A stretch of DNA of 64,000 nucleotides from positions 1 to 64,000 of the forward strand of contig NZ_WKEQ01000003.1 in NCBI RefSeq assembly GCF_021605415.1, in the 5' to 3' direction. Source of the DNA: Pseudomonas syringae. GTDB lineage: Bacteria > Pseudomonadota > Gammaproteobacteria > Pseudomonadales > Pseudomonadaceae. The notes beneath the pieces were generated by a model. It was given only the letters and a program-made list of their open reading frames with translations, searched no databases and had not been told where the DNA came from. Shown one piece after another: positions 1-8,870 of this stretch (the first letter of the stretch is position 1; every line of letters starts with the position of its first letter). A program made the position numbers and the translations under genes.

Positions 1-61
1 ACTCGAACCAACGACCCCCACCATGTCAAGGTGGTGCTCTAACCAACTGAGCTACGTGCCT
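1..61 (-). tRNA. tRNA-Val (GAC), 3' end cut off by window edge
   Basis: Read on the minus strand, the gene starts with the acceptor arm AGGCACG, then T8-A9, a D arm with GCTC..GAGC, and an anticodon stem-loop with GAC in the anticodon position. The T arm begins GTTCGAGT and the acceptor 3' strand lies beyond base 1. A sigma-70 promoter sits immediately upstream. The anticodon assignment is direct; the 3' end cannot be seen. Confidence 0.93.
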
Positions 62-74
62 GCTGTGAGGCGGC

Positions 75-102
75 ATTCTACGGAATTCCGGAGGGGTGTC
101 AA
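75..102 (-). promoter_or_regulatory. Sigma-70 promoter of tRNA-Val
   Basis: On the minus strand TTGACA (97-102) and TAGAAT (75-80) are separated by 16 bases, and the tRNA starts 13 bases downstream of the -10 box. Box quality and position fit a strong stable-RNA promoter. Confidence 0.75.
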
Positions 103-244
103 CACCTTTTTTTCACCTAACCCTATGAATATGCAAAATATTTAATTTTGCTTCGGCATCCGGCAATTTCCGGCGGCTGGCGAAGGATTTTCAACTCGGG
201 TAGGATCGGCGCTCTCGTAAAATATATTAAACAGAGGCGGCAGA

Positions 245-1528
245 ATGGCCAACACCCCTTATCCCGAGTCTTATTACGCCGCGTCGGCCAATGCCGTACC
301 GCCACGTCCGACATTGCAGGATGATGTTGAGACAGACGTCTGTGTGATCGGCGCAGGTTATACGGGTTTGTCCTCTGCCCTGTTTCTGCTCGAAAGCGGT
401 TTTCGCGTGACCGTGCTGGAAGCGGCGAAGGTCGGCTTCGGTGCGTCAGGTCGCAATGGCGGGCAGATCGTCAACAGTTACAGTCGCGACATCGATGTGA
501 TCGAGCGCAGTGTCGGCCCCAGGCAGGCGCAGTTGCTCGGTCAGATGGCGTTTGAAGGTGGCCGGATAATCCGCGAGCGCGTAGCCAAGTTCAACATCCA
601 GTGCGATCTCAAGGATGGCGGTGTATTCGCCGCGCTCACCGCTAAGCAGATGGGTCATCTGGAGTCGCAGAAGCGCTTGTGGGAACGCTTCGGCCACACA
701 CAACTGGAACTGCTGGATCAGCGTCGCATCCGTGAGGTGGTCGCCTGCGAACAGTACATCGGCGGCATGCTCGACATGAGTGGCGGCCACATCCACCCGC
801 TCAACCTGGCCCTCGGTGAAGCGGCGGCCGTGGAATCTCTCGGCGGCATCATTTACGAACAATCCCCGGCGGTGCGTATCGAGCGCGGCGCCAGTCCGGT
901 CGTGCATACGCCGCAAGGCAAGGTCAGGGCCAAGTTCATCATCGTCGCGGGTAACGCTTACCTCGGCAACCTGGTGCCGGAACTCGCCGCCAAATCCATG
1001 CCGTGCGGCACCCAAGTCATTGCGACAGAGCCGTTGGGCGATGAGTTGGCAAAAGCGCTGCTGCCTCAGGATTATTGCGTCGAAGACTGCAATTACTTGC
1101 TCGACTATTATCGACTGACGGCTGACAAGCGCCTGATCTTCGGCGGTGGCGTCGTGTACGGCGCGCGGGATCCGGCAAATATCGAAGCAATCATCCGCCC
1201 GAAAATGCTCAAAGCGTTCCCGCAACTCAAGAACGTCAAGATTGATTACGCCTGGACCGGAAACTTCCTGCTGACGCTGTCGCGCTTACCGCAAGTCGGG
1301 CGGCTGGGCGACAACATCTATTATTCGCAAGGTTGCAGCGGCCATGGCGTGACCTATACGCATCTGGCCGGCAAGGTGCTGGCCGAGGCGCTGCGTGGCC
1401 AGGCCGAGCGTTTCGATGCGTTTGCCGATCTGCCGCACTACCCGTTCCCGGGCGGGCAGTTGATGCGCACGCCCTTTGCAGCACTGGGCGCGTGGTATTA
1501 CGGACTGCGTGACAAACTCGGTTTCTGA
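245..1528 (+). CDS. puuB: Gamma-glutamylputrescine oxidoreductase (FAD-dependent)
   Basis: The 427-residue protein belongs to the DAO family of flavoproteins and closely resembles E. coli PuuB in length and in landmarks: an early SYYAASAN-like stretch, the FAD dinucleotide fold GAGYTGLSSA (about residues 36-45), GFGASGRNGGQ (about 64-74), SGGHIHPLNLA, EDCNYLLDYYRLT, and a C-terminal GHGVTYTHLAG. PuuB oxidises gamma-glutamylputrescine to the aldehyde with release of peroxide and ammonia, feeding putrescine toward GABA and succinate; Pseudomonas paralogues are called PauB. The start follows an AGAGG-like ribosome site. No other pathway gene adjoins it, so it is probably monocistronic, ending in a good terminator. 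The exact polyamine substrate is inferred from family. Confidence 0.88.
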   Translation: MANTPYPESYYAASANAVPPRPTLQDDVETDVCVIGAGYTGLSSALFLLESGFRVTVLEAAKVGFGASGRNGGQIVNSYSRDIDVIERSVGPRQAQLLGQMAFEGGRIIRERVAKFNIQCDLKDGGVFAALTAKQMGHLESQKRLWERFGHTQLELLDQRRIREVVACEQYIGGMLDMSGGHIHPLNLALGEAAAVESLGGIIYEQSPAVRIERGASPVVHTPQGKVRAKFIIVAGNAYLGNLVPELAAKSMPCGTQVIATEPLGDELAKALLPQDYCVEDCNYLLDYYRLTADKRLIFGGGVVYGARDPANIEAIIRPKMLKAFPQLKNVKIDYAWTGNFLLTLSRLPQVGRLGDNIYYSQGCSGHGVTYTHLAGKVLAEALRGQAERFDAFADLPHYPFPGGQLMRTPFAALGAWYYGLRDKLGF

Positions 1529-1530
1529 TC

Positions 1531-1565
1531 AAAAAAATGGCCGCTGAAGAGCGGCCATTTTTTTT
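1531..1565 (+). terminator. Rho-independent terminator after puuB, possibly bidirectional
   Basis: An 8-bp stem ATGGCCGC / GCGGCCAT with a short loop is preceded by seven A and followed by eight T. The symmetric A and T runs let it serve both puuB and the convergent xdhC operon, which ends at 1580. Confidence 0.9.
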
Positions 1566-1579
1566 GTTCTTGCGCAATC

Positions 1580-2551
1580 TCAGAGACGATCCCGTGGAAT
1601 CCCGCTGCGAATCCGCAGGATATCCGCCAACACCGCCAATGCGATTTCCGCTGGCGTCTTGCTGCCCAGGTTGAGGCCGATTGGCGCGTGAATCCGTGCC
1701 AGTTCAACCTCGCCCAGACCACCGATGCGACGCAAGCGCTCGAAGCGTTTCTCGGTGGTCTGCATCGAACCCATCACCCCGATGTAAAACGCCTCGGTGC
1801 GCACCGCTTCCATCATCGCCAGATCATCGATACGCGGATCGTGAGTCAGGGCCACCACCGCTGTGTCACGATGGCAGCCGCCGTCGGCGATGAACACCGA
1901 AGGCAATTGCCGACGAACCTCCACACCGTTGAGCACGACACCTTCGAGCACTTCATCGCGCGGATCGCACAGAATCACTTCGAATCCCAGGCCCACGGCA
2001 AACTCAGCACAGGCTTGGGCAACGCTGGAGTAACCCGCCAGCAACAAGCGTTGCGCGGCACCGACGCGAATCCGCACCCGGTCGATCTCACGCTCAATGC
2101 GCGAACCTTGCTCGCGATCAGCAAACAGACTGCGCGCACCACTGTAAAGATCAACCTCGCGAATCAATCGACGCTGCCCTGACAGTGCCGACTCCAATTC
2201 ACGCAGATGCGCGAGCACTTCACAGTCGGCGTCAAATTTCTCAACCAACACATCGAGAATGCCGCCACAGGGCAAACTGACCCGCGATCGTGGGTCGTCG
2301 CCCTCGCCGTAGCGCACCACTGCGACCGCATCGAGAAACGCACCTTCGGCGACGCGCTCGAGAAAATCTTCCTCGACGCAGCCGCCAGACAACGACCCGA
2401 TCCACTGCCCACTGTCATTGACCGCCAACAGCGAACCTGGCGCGCGGGGTGCCGAACCATAAGTCGCCAGCACGGTGCAGAGCCAAATGCGCTGCCTCGC
2501 CATCGACCACTCCAGCGCCCGTCGAACCACTTGTAGATCGAGATGCTGCAT
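1580..2551 (-). CDS. XdhC/CoxI family molybdenum-cofactor insertion protein
   Basis: With the ATG at 2551 the product is 323 residues. The N-terminal XdhC_CoxI domain shows GSAPRAPGSLLAV and GSLSGGCVEE; the C-terminal Rossmann-like domain carries HDPRIDD, GVMGSMQTTEKRFERL and IHAPIGLNLGSKTPAEIALAVLADI-type motifs. Family members bind Mo cofactor, sulfurate or protect it, and hand it to partner hydroxylases. The start codon lies one base past the stop codon of the cytochrome gene, so the two are almost certainly translationally coupled. Its place as the last gene of a Mo-hydroxylase operon makes maturation of that enzyme its likely job. An in-frame upstream extension exists but would overlap the cytochrome gene, so the ATG at 2551 is preferred. 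Confidence 0.88.
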   Translation of the reverse strand: MQHLDLQVVRRALEWSMARQRIWLCTVLATYGSAPRAPGSLLAVNDSGQWIGSLSGGCVEEDFLERVAEGAFLDAVAVVRYGEGDDPRSRVSLPCGGILDVLVEKFDADCEVLAHLRELESALSGQRRLIREVDLYSGARSLFADREQGSRIEREIDRVRIRVGAAQRLLLAGYSSVAQACAEFAVGLGFEVILCDPRDEVLEGVVLNGVEVRRQLPSVFIADGGCHRDTAVVALTHDPRIDDLAMMEAVRTEAFYIGVMGSMQTTEKRFERLRRIGGLGEVELARIHAPIGLNLGSKTPAEIALAVLADILRIRSGIPRDRL

Positions 2552-2552
2552 G

Positions 2553-3788
2553 TCAGTGCGCCTTATGCTCAATGGACGGCGCATCAGCTTGCAGCTTCTG
2601 CACGTCGCCAACCGCTAACTCACTCGCCTGACCACCCCACCCCTGACGCAGGTAGTTCAACAGATCGGTCAGTTGTTCAGGACTGAGCTTGCCGGCAAAC
2701 CCGGGCATCGGCTGCATGTGTTCGAAGCCGGAGAATTTCTGCTCGCCGATGCCATCCTCAATCACTCGCAACAGGTTGCGTGAGTCCTCCAGACGCAACG
2801 TCGTATTCCCACGCATGGCCACGGCGATGTGCGGCTTGCCTTCGCCATCGACCGCGTGGCAACCGGCGCAGACGTTGACGTATTCCTGACGACCGCGCTG
2901 GGCGCTCGGGCTGAGCTTGTCTAGCGACACCTCGGTCAGTTCTTTAGCCGCTAAAGGTTTGTCGCCCAGCAGGAACGTAGCCATCGCCGCCAGATCTGCA
3001 TCGTTCAAGCCCTGAGTGCTGTTATGGAACACCGGGAACATCTCGTTGAACATGGTCCCCTGAGCGCTCATGCCGTGCTTGAGGAACGTGCTCAGATCCT
3101 GATGATTCCAGCCGCGTGCCGCCAGGTCAGTGGCGAGCAAGCTTGGGGCCAGATAGCCGTTGAGGATGCCGCCGGTCATGCGTTTGTCTTGCTGCATCGC
3201 ACCCGGCAAGCCGCGCGGGGTGTGACATTCACCGCAGTGACCGAGGACATCGACCATATACTGGCCGCGCTTCCAGGCCTCGCTTTTGCCTTCGGCGGGC
3301 TCCAGCTTCACGTCTTTGCCGTACAGCATGTTCCAGCCCGTCAGGCCCAGACGCACGTTGAACGGAAAGCTCAGACTGGTGACCGGCGCAGGACGCTCGA
3401 TGGGCTCGATGGTTTTCAGGTACGCATGAATCGCATCCGAATCGGCACGCGGCATCAAGTGATACGAGGTGTACGGCATCGCCGGATACAGATTGGCGCC
3501 GTCGCGACGCTTGCCTTCGGTCAGCGCAGCGAAGAATTCGTCGTCGCTGTACAAGCCGATGCCGTGTTCTTTGCTTGGCGTGATATTGGTGCCGTAGATC
3601 GTGCCGAACGGCGACACGATCGGCAGCCCGCCGGCATACGGCGCGCCACCCGGTGCGGTATGACAAGCCATGCAGTCAGCGGCGCGAGCGAGGTATTCGC
3701 CCTGCTTGACCTGATCGTCAGCCTGCGCCAGAAACACTGGTGCAGCCAGACCGGCCGCCAGCGCGAGGCGGGTAAATAGCAGCTTCAT
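2553..3788 (-). CDS. Tri-haem cytochrome c, electron acceptor subunit of the Mo hydroxylase
   Basis: This 411-residue protein begins with a Sec signal peptide (MKLLFTRLALAAGLAAP..AQA) and has three haem c sites, CMACH, CGECH and CAGCH, roughly at residues 37, 185 and 310. This is the architecture of membrane alcohol/aldehyde dehydrogenase cytochrome subunits. It would take electrons from the 2Fe-2S subunit in the periplasm and pass them to the respiratory chain. The ATG at 3788 is chosen because the signal peptide starts there and an AAGGAGGG ribosome site lies just upstream, inside the 3' end of the preceding gene. A longer upstream reading frame is ignored because it would overlap the 2Fe-2S gene extensively. 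Confidence 0.9.
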   Translation of the reverse strand: MKLLFTRLALAAGLAAPVFLAQADDQVKQGEYLARAADCMACHTAPGGAPYAGGLPIVSPFGTIYGTNITPSKEHGIGLYSDDEFFAALTEGKRRDGANLYPAMPYTSYHLMPRADSDAIHAYLKTIEPIERPAPVTSLSFPFNVRLGLTGWNMLYGKDVKLEPAEGKSEAWKRGQYMVDVLGHCGECHTPRGLPGAMQQDKRMTGGILNGYLAPSLLATDLAARGWNHQDLSTFLKHGMSAQGTMFNEMFPVFHNSTQGLNDADLAAMATFLLGDKPLAAKELTEVSLDKLSPSAQRGRQEYVNVCAGCHAVDGEGKPHIAVAMRGNTTLRLEDSRNLLRVIEDGIGEQKFSGFEHMQPMPGFAGKLSPEQLTDLLNYLRQGWGGQASELAVGDVQKLQADAPSIEHKAH

Positions 3789-3790
3789 GC

Positions 3791-4330
3791 TTAACCCTCC
3801 TTGACCAGGCCGAGATCGGTCAGCACGTTGCGGGTGGCGTTGTAATAACGCACGTACCCGGTGCAACGGCAGACGTGATGACCGAGGCTGTCCTCGATGA
3901 CTTGCTCCAGCTTGCTTTTGACGATCGGCTGGCGCTGCAGTTTTTCCACCAGCACCGTCGCGGCGTTGACGAAGCCCGGTGCGCAGTAGCTGCACTGGAA
4001 GGCGAATTCATCGACGAAGCGTTGCTGGATCGGATTCAGCTCGGTCACCTGACCCTGCTCGTCACGGGTCGCGTGGCCCTCGATCGTACGGACTTTCTTA
4101 CCTTCGAAGTAATGCGCGCCGGTGATGCAGGTACGTACTTCTTCGCTGGTGCCGTCCGGGTTATCAACGATCACCACGCACGCATGGCAAATGCCTTGGC
4201 CGCAGCCCAGGCGTGAACCGGTGAGATTTTTGTATTCGTGCAGGTAATCGATCATCGGCAGGTCATCAGGGATGTCCACCGGGCCGACGGATTGACCGTT
4301 GAGGGTCAGTTGAAGCGGACGGTTAGGCAT
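3791..4330 (-). CDS. 2Fe-2S subunit of xanthine oxidase-family hydroxylase
   Basis: The 179-residue protein has both cluster motifs of the family: a plant-ferredoxin-like cluster (GCGQGICHAC, then a further Cys in VRTC) and the second cluster (CSYCAPG and CRCTG). The length matches IorA/NicA/PaoA-type small subunits. It moves electrons from the Mo site to the cytochrome c subunit. Its ATG at 4330 overlaps the end of the large-subunit gene by eight bases, implying coupled translation and equal stoichiometry. It has no signal peptide of its own, so it is probably carried out with the Tat-tagged large subunit; that last point is inference from homologous systems. Confidence 0.92.
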   Translation of the reverse strand: MPNRPLQLTLNGQSVGPVDIPDDLPMIDYLHEYKNLTGSRLGCGQGICHACVVIVDNPDGTSEEVRTCITGAHYFEGKKVRTIEGHATRDEQGQVTELNPIQQRFVDEFAFQCSYCAPGFVNAATVLVEKLQRQPIVKSKLEQVIEDSLGHHVCRCTGYVRYYNATRNVLTDLGLVKEG

Positions 4331-7154
4331 TGAGGGCCTCCTTGATGCGCGCAGCAGTGATTGGCAGATCGCGAACACGTTTACCGATGGCATGCGCCAC
4401 GGCGTTACCGATGGCGCCAACCACCGGGATCATCACCACTTCGGCGATGCCTTTGGACGGATCGCTTGGCGACAGCGCCGGGAGGATTTCCGCAGTCTGT
4501 TTCCAGACGGCAACGTGGCGCGCCATCGGCAGGCGATAACGGTTGAAGTTCCAGTCGCCCTCCCCCGGCCCGCCTTCGTACAGCGGCATTTCTTCCATCA
4601 ACGCGTGGCCGATGCCCATGGCGATGCCGCCCTCGAGCTGGCCCTTGACCAGTTCTTCCACCAACACACGTCCGCACTCGACCCACGAATGGTGATTGAG
4701 CACTTCGACTTGCGCCGAACCTTTGTTGACCTTCAACTCCACCAGCGTTGCCACCGGGCTGTAGTAGGTCACGGCCGCGTTGTTCAACTGAGTCGGCGGA
4801 TAAGTGATGTTCTGGCGATCGAGCAAGTGGAAACCGTCGCTGGTCATCTGCGCTTTCTTCGCGTTCGGCGCGCCGTCGCCGTACTTCACCGCCAGGCCAT
4901 CGAGCGGCAGGCGCTCGCGCACACCGTCGATGCTGTATTCGGCTTCGGCCCAGCTCCAGCGGTTGAAACCGTGCACAGTGGCAGCCGTCACCAAACCGCG
5001 CTCATGGGCGCGCTTGGCCAGCTCTTCGAACGTCAGCGGCTGCATGCCGTTGGCGGTGAGTTTGCCGTCGACCCAATGCGCATCCTCGCGACGTACCACG
5101 TAAGGGTTGGCCTGACCGCCGAATGGCCCCTGACGCCAGATCTCCAGCGCCGCCGGCCACAAACCGTGGTTGAACAGCACGCGCGCTGCTTCGCGGGTGG
5201 CGTGACTGAAGTAATAAGCGGAATTGGTCGCCGACGAGGCCGAGGCCAGTTTGCCAACCCACCGCGGGTTGCGCAGCAGATTGTCCTGCTCAACCTGGCT
5301 CATGATGTAAGGGTTACCGCCGGTGATCAGCTGCATTTCCTTCCATTCGGTCTCGCCGGTCTTCACGTCATGCGCCGGGCTGCCGAGGAAATCAGCCACC
5401 ACCAGCGCTTGCGATGTGGACATGCCAGTGCCGATTTCAATGCCGATGTGGCGCAGAGTGATGCGCCCTTCGGCGGTGAACTCGATGCTAGCCATCGGCG
5501 CTTCGGAACCGGTGCCGAAGTCTTTCTGACAAATGGCGAAACCGACGCCGTACCAGTTATCCGGGTCTGCCGCTTCGCGCTGCTTCTTGATCGCGTCGCG
5601 GTTTTTCCAGACTTCGTGGACAGCGGCCTTGTCGAGTATCTCGTGCAGACGCAATGCACCGGCCGGGATCGCACCCTGAGTGTTTTTCATGCCCGAACGC
5701 AGCGCGTTCTTGCGGCGCAGGTCGATGGCATCAACGTTCAGACGATCGGCGATTTCATCGACCATCATTTCAGTGGAGGCCATGCTTTGCAGCGTGCCGT
5801 AGCCGCGCATCGAACCCGCTTCAACGGCGCGGGAATGGTAGGCCGTCACTTGCAGGTCATTCTGCTGCATGTAGTAGATCGACTGCGCTGCCGTGGCGCC
5901 AACCGCTGCCACTGAAGGGCTGTAGTTGATGCGGCCACCACCGTCGACGCTCATTTCGGCGCGGAAAATCTTGAAGCTGAGATCAGTCTTGTCTACCGCC
6001 AACTGATAGCGAATGTCGAACGGGTGACGCTTGATGCCGCTCTGGAACTGCTCGTAGCGATCGTTCGCCAGACGCACCGGCACACCCGCGCCGTACAACG
6101 CCGCGAGGGCTGCGTAGTAAACGAAGATGTTGTGGTCTTTAGATCCGTATCCGACGGTGTAACCCGGGTGCATGTTCAGGTTGGCGAGACCGAACCGCGA
6201 TGGCGAGATCATTTTCGCGGTCTCGGTGGCGGTCTCCAGTGGGCACTGGGTAGCAACCACGAAATGCAGGGTTTTGGTTGCCGGGTCGTACCAACCGTTA
6301 CCGTTGTCCGGTTCCATGGCGGCCGGTTCGATGGACGGCGTCTTGTAGCTTTCGTCGAAGACCAGCCAGTTGTCCGGCGGCGTATCGATCTGTTTCTTCA
6401 TGCGGTCGGCGTAGAACAGGCCGCGCTCGGTCAGGCTGCCGTGCAGGTTTGGCTGGGAATTCCACACCGGACGACGGTTTTTCAGCATCGGGAACAGGAT
6501 CGAATCCTTAAGGCTGGCGAATTCGTCTTCGTCCGCCGACGTCGCACCGCCGACACGCACGTAGCGGAAACTGCCATAGGGGTCGCCTTCGTAGAACGGC
6601 ACTTTGGCACCGTAACGAATCGCTTTGTCATTGAATTTGAGTTTGTTCTTGGCCTGACGGAAACGCTCGAAATCGTTCCAGATCAGAATCGCCACCGGAT
6701 GACCGATGAACATCGGCACTTTGCCTGCCGGCAGCAACGGGTCAGGCGCGTGCTCTTCCGGAAAGACGATGCCGTCCTTGTCCAGATCGGCGGCGGTAAC
6801 GATGCGGTCAGGCTGCAAGTCGGCGCCGAGCCACGACAGGTCATAACCGTCGTAGATGCGGTCGGCCTTGATGGTTTTCAGCAGCATGGCGTGGCCCTGC
6901 TGCTGGGGCCAACCCGGCATGTCCTTTGAGCGGATGTCACGGGCAAATACTTTACTGCCGCAGACTTTGGACAAGGCATCGTTACGCTGGCGCGCCTTGC
7001 CGTTGCTGCCGAGCCATTGCTCGGACGGCACGGTAACGCTGTTTTCCATCAAGGCAGCCAGCGCCTGAGTGCTGAGCGGCGTAAGCGTAACGCTCACACC
7101 CGCTACCACGCCGCCCTGGAGGAACGAGCGCCGGGATATTTCACGGTTGGACAT
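4323..7154 (-). CDS. Molybdopterin-binding subunit of xanthine oxidase-family hydroxylase (isoquinoline oxidoreductase/aldehyde dehydrogenase type)
   Basis: This 943-residue protein begins with a twin-arginine signal (SRRSFLQGG, residues 8-16) followed by a hydrophobic segment, so the enzyme is exported folded. The body resembles IorB and related Mo hydroxylase large subunits, with GSMRGYGTLQS in the middle and a C-terminal GHALMEEMPLYEGG and VVGAIGNAVAHAIGKR. It is the first gene of a four-gene unit (Mo subunit, Fe-S subunit, cytochrome c, XdhC) with overlapping or nearly touching junctions. Such enzymes hydroxylate aldehydes or N-heterocycles with water as oxygen donor. The substrate cannot be read from the sequence; aldehyde, isoquinoline-like or nicotinate-like compounds all remain possible. 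Confidence 0.88.
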   Translation of the reverse strand: MSNREISRRSFLQGGVVAGVSVTLTPLSTQALAALMENSVTVPSEQWLGSNGKARQRNDALSKVCGSKVFARDIRSKDMPGWPQQQGHAMLLKTIKADRIYDGYDLSWLGADLQPDRIVTAADLDKDGIVFPEEHAPDPLLPAGKVPMFIGHPVAILIWNDFERFRQAKNKLKFNDKAIRYGAKVPFYEGDPYGSFRYVRVGGATSADEDEFASLKDSILFPMLKNRRPVWNSQPNLHGSLTERGLFYADRMKKQIDTPPDNWLVFDESYKTPSIEPAAMEPDNGNGWYDPATKTLHFVVATQCPLETATETAKMISPSRFGLANLNMHPGYTVGYGSKDHNIFVYYAALAALYGAGVPVRLANDRYEQFQSGIKRHPFDIRYQLAVDKTDLSFKIFRAEMSVDGGGRINYSPSVAAVGATAAQSIYYMQQNDLQVTAYHSRAVEAGSMRGYGTLQSMASTEMMVDEIADRLNVDAIDLRRKNALRSGMKNTQGAIPAGALRLHEILDKAAVHEVWKNRDAIKKQREAADPDNWYGVGFAICQKDFGTGSEAPMASIEFTAEGRITLRHIGIEIGTGMSTSQALVVADFLGSPAHDVKTGETEWKEMQLITGGNPYIMSQVEQDNLLRNPRWVGKLASASSATNSAYYFSHATREAARVLFNHGLWPAALEIWRQGPFGGQANPYVVRREDAHWVDGKLTANGMQPLTFEELAKRAHERGLVTAATVHGFNRWSWAEAEYSIDGVRERLPLDGLAVKYGDGAPNAKKAQMTSDGFHLLDRQNITYPPTQLNNAAVTYYSPVATLVELKVNKGSAQVEVLNHHSWVECGRVLVEELVKGQLEGGIAMGIGHALMEEMPLYEGGPGEGDWNFNRYRLPMARHVAVWKQTAEILPALSPSDPSKGIAEVVMIPVVGAIGNAVAHAIGKRVRDLPITAARIKEALNA

Positions 7155-7368
7155 GGATCATCCTCTGGACGGTTATAAATCCGCCCTTCTGGTTGTTTTT
7201 ACTGGAAATCTCGAGTCTTGCAGAAGCCCTTACGGACGAAGCAAAGGGCCGTGTTGACAGTGCAAAGCTGACCGAAAGGTTAACTTTAAAGGTTTATGCG
7301 CTCTCGGAAAACAACTGGATACAAAAATTTGATCAAAGAGTCAGAAATCGAGGTAATACGCCGCCTTG

Positions 7369-7397
7369 TGTAGGAGCTGCCGCAGGCTGCCCCTACA
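7369..7397. repeat. Short REP-like inverted repeat
   Basis: TGTAGG and CCTACA arms flank a GCCGCAGGC core, one of the common Pseudomonas intergenic repeats. It lies in the 389-bp space between the Mo-hydroxylase operon and the tRNA-Asp genes. The rest of that space holds the operon's upstream region and a terminator; no gene is seen. Confidence 0.7.
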
Positions 7398-7441
7398 GGG
7401 CGGCGGAGGATAAATAAGGGGGGAAGAGGAATTTCAGACAC

Positions 7442-7470
7442 AAAAAAGCCCGGTCTTTCGACCAGGCTAT
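7442..7470 (-). terminator. Terminator of the Val-Asp-Asp tRNA operon
   Basis: On the minus strand AGCCTGGTC-GAAA-GACCGGGCT is followed by six T. It lies 74 bases past the last tRNA-Asp, as expected for the end of the tRNA transcript. Confidence 0.85.
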
Positions 7471-7543
7471 TTGCTATCGGATCCGATCAAGCCAGTGGCT
7501 TGCTTCGGTGTTTCAAGGCGTTCAGTGATCCTTGAAACAGATA

Positions 7544-7620
7544 TGGCGCAGCGGACGGGACTCGAACCCGCGACCCCCGGCGTGACAGGCCGGTATTCTA
7601 ACCGACTGAACTACCGCTGC
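7544..7620 (-). tRNA. tRNA-Asp (GTC), copy 2
   Basis: A 77-nt gene with encoded CCA. The acceptor arm is GCAGCGG, the anticodon loop contains GTC, and the T loop is GGTTCGAGTCC. It is identical by eye to the copy at 7715-7791. Confidence 0.97.
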
Positions 7621-7714
7621 GTATCGCTTTGAGCTTTCGCTCAAGTAACTCGTGTCGATTGAAAGCTTCGGTGCTTTTCAATCACGAACCAGACAGTGTC
7701 TGACTCGTTGAATA

Positions 7715-7791
7715 TGGCGCAGCGGACGGGACTCGAACCCGCGACCCCCGGCGTGACAGGCCGGTATTCTAACCGACTGAACTACCGCTGC
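7715..7791 (-). tRNA. tRNA-Asp (GTC), copy 1
   Basis: A 77-nt gene with encoded CCA and anticodon GTC, identical by eye to the downstream copy. It lies 54 bases after tRNA-Val and is cotranscribed with it. Confidence 0.97.
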
Positions 7792-7845
7792 GCGTCGGTG
7801 GAGGCATTTCAGCCTACCTCTTGCTTTCGCAAGTTTCTCGGGGAG

Positions 7846-7921
7846 TGGTGGGTGATGACGGGATCGAACCGCCGACATTCTGCTTGTAAGGCAGACGCTC
7901 TCCCAGCTGAGCTAATCACCC
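7846..7921 (-). tRNA. tRNA-Val (TAC)
   Basis: A 76-nt gene with encoded CCA. The acceptor arm is GGGTGAT and the anticodon stem-loop reads CTGCC-TTACAAG-GCAG with anticodon TAC. It is first in a Val-Asp-Asp operon behind a strong promoter. Confidence 0.97.
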
Positions 7922-7943
7922 GTTTGCATCTCCGAGGCCGCGA

Positions 7944-7972
7944 AATTTACGCAGGTAGCGAACCTAAGTCAA
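7944..7972 (-). promoter_or_regulatory. Sigma-70 promoter of the Val-Asp-Asp tRNA operon
   Basis: TTGACT (7967-7972) and TAAATT (7944-7949) on the minus strand are spaced by 17 bases, 22 bases upstream of mature tRNA-Val. Confidence 0.75.
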
Positions 7973-8007
7973 TAGCAGGGTTGAAGTTTTTTTCAAAAAC
8001 AGTTTTT

Positions 8008-8090
8008 AGCTGCAAGCTTCAAGCGGAAAGTAAAAGCAAGTGCCCTTGATGCCGTCATGCTTTAACTTGCAGCTTTAAGCTTGAAGCTGC
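8008..8090. repeat. Intergenic inverted repeat of AGCTTCAAGC type
   Basis: AGCTTCAAGC (8015-8024) and GCTTGAAGCT (8079-8088) form opposite arms amid other AGCTGCAAGC-like words. This repeat family is common downstream of Pseudomonas genes. It sits just past the SDR stop codon and may help end its transcript. Confidence 0.6.
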
Positions 8091-8093
8091 TGC

Positions 8094-8870
8094 TCACTGT
8101 TCGTAGATCATTTTTTTGGTCATGCCGCCATCGACCACGAATTCCTGCCCAGTGACAAAACCAGCATTGCGCGACAGCAGCCACGCCACCATCGCTGCCA
8201 CGTCTTCGACCGTCCCTACTCTGCCCGCTGGGTGCTGGGCGTGATCAGCATCGGTCAGCGGTTCAGCTCGCCGCACGGACGGATCCCGCGCATCGATCCA
8301 GCCAGGGCTGACTGCGTTGACGCGAATCTCCGGCCCGAGACTAATCGCGAGCGCGTGGGTCAGGGCCAGCAAGCCGCCCTTGCTCGCCGCGTAAGCTTCA
8401 GAGTCCGGCTCCGATTGCGCCGCACGGGTCGATGCAAGATTAACGATCGAACCGTTGTGCGCCCGCAGATACGGCGCGCAATGCTTGGCCAAGAGCATCG
8501 GCCCACCGAGATTTACCGCCAGCACACGGTTCCAATGCGCCAGATCGAGGCTTTCGAGGGTGATGTTGTGCGGATCGGCCACGGCCGCGTTGCACACCAG
8601 GGCATCCAGACGACCGAATTGCCCCAACACTTCGGCCACGCCCATGGCCACTTGTCCTTCGTCAGCGACATCCATGGCAATAAACCAGGCGTTGTCGCCG
8701 AGCACTTTCGCCACTTTCGACCCACGCACTCGATCCAGATCGGTCAACACCACCTGCCAGCCTTCGCTGATCAGCCAGGCTGCAATGCCGAGCCCAATGC
8801 CGCGCGCGGCCCCCGTAACCAGCGCAACGCGGCCATGGGTGCCGGCAGACGGCGCGGACAACTCGATCAC
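8094..8870 (-). CDS. SDR family oxidoreductase
   Basis: This 258-residue classical short-chain dehydrogenase shows the NAD(P) motif [12 protein letters not shown] (about residues 19-30), CNAAVA (NNAG-type), and the active-site pair in YAASK (Tyr-x-x-x-Lys). An Asp following the second beta strand (VVLTDLDRV) suggests NAD rather than NADP, though this is inference. Its ATG overlaps the metZ stop by four bases (ATGA), so it is translated from the metZ message. Why an SDR is coupled to methionine synthesis is not evident; the substrate is unknown. Confidence 0.88.
   Translation of the reverse strand: MIELSAPSAGTHGRVALVTGAARGIGLGIAAWLISEGWQVVLTDLDRVRGSKVAKVLGDNAWFIAMDVADEGQVAMGVAEVLGQFGRLDALVCNAAVADPHNITLESLDLAHWNRVLAVNLGGPMLLAKHCAPYLRAHNGSIVNLASTRAAQSEPDSEAYAASKGGLLALTHALAISLGPEIRVNAVSPGWIDARDPSVRRAEPLTDADHAQHPAGRVGTVEDVAAMVAWLLSRNAGFVTGQEFVVDGGMTKKMIYEQ

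Noticed and set aside
4392..5915. A 507-codon plus-strand frame opposite the Mo-hydroxylase large subunit
   Set aside because: Antisense shadow; the minus strand carries family motifs throughout.
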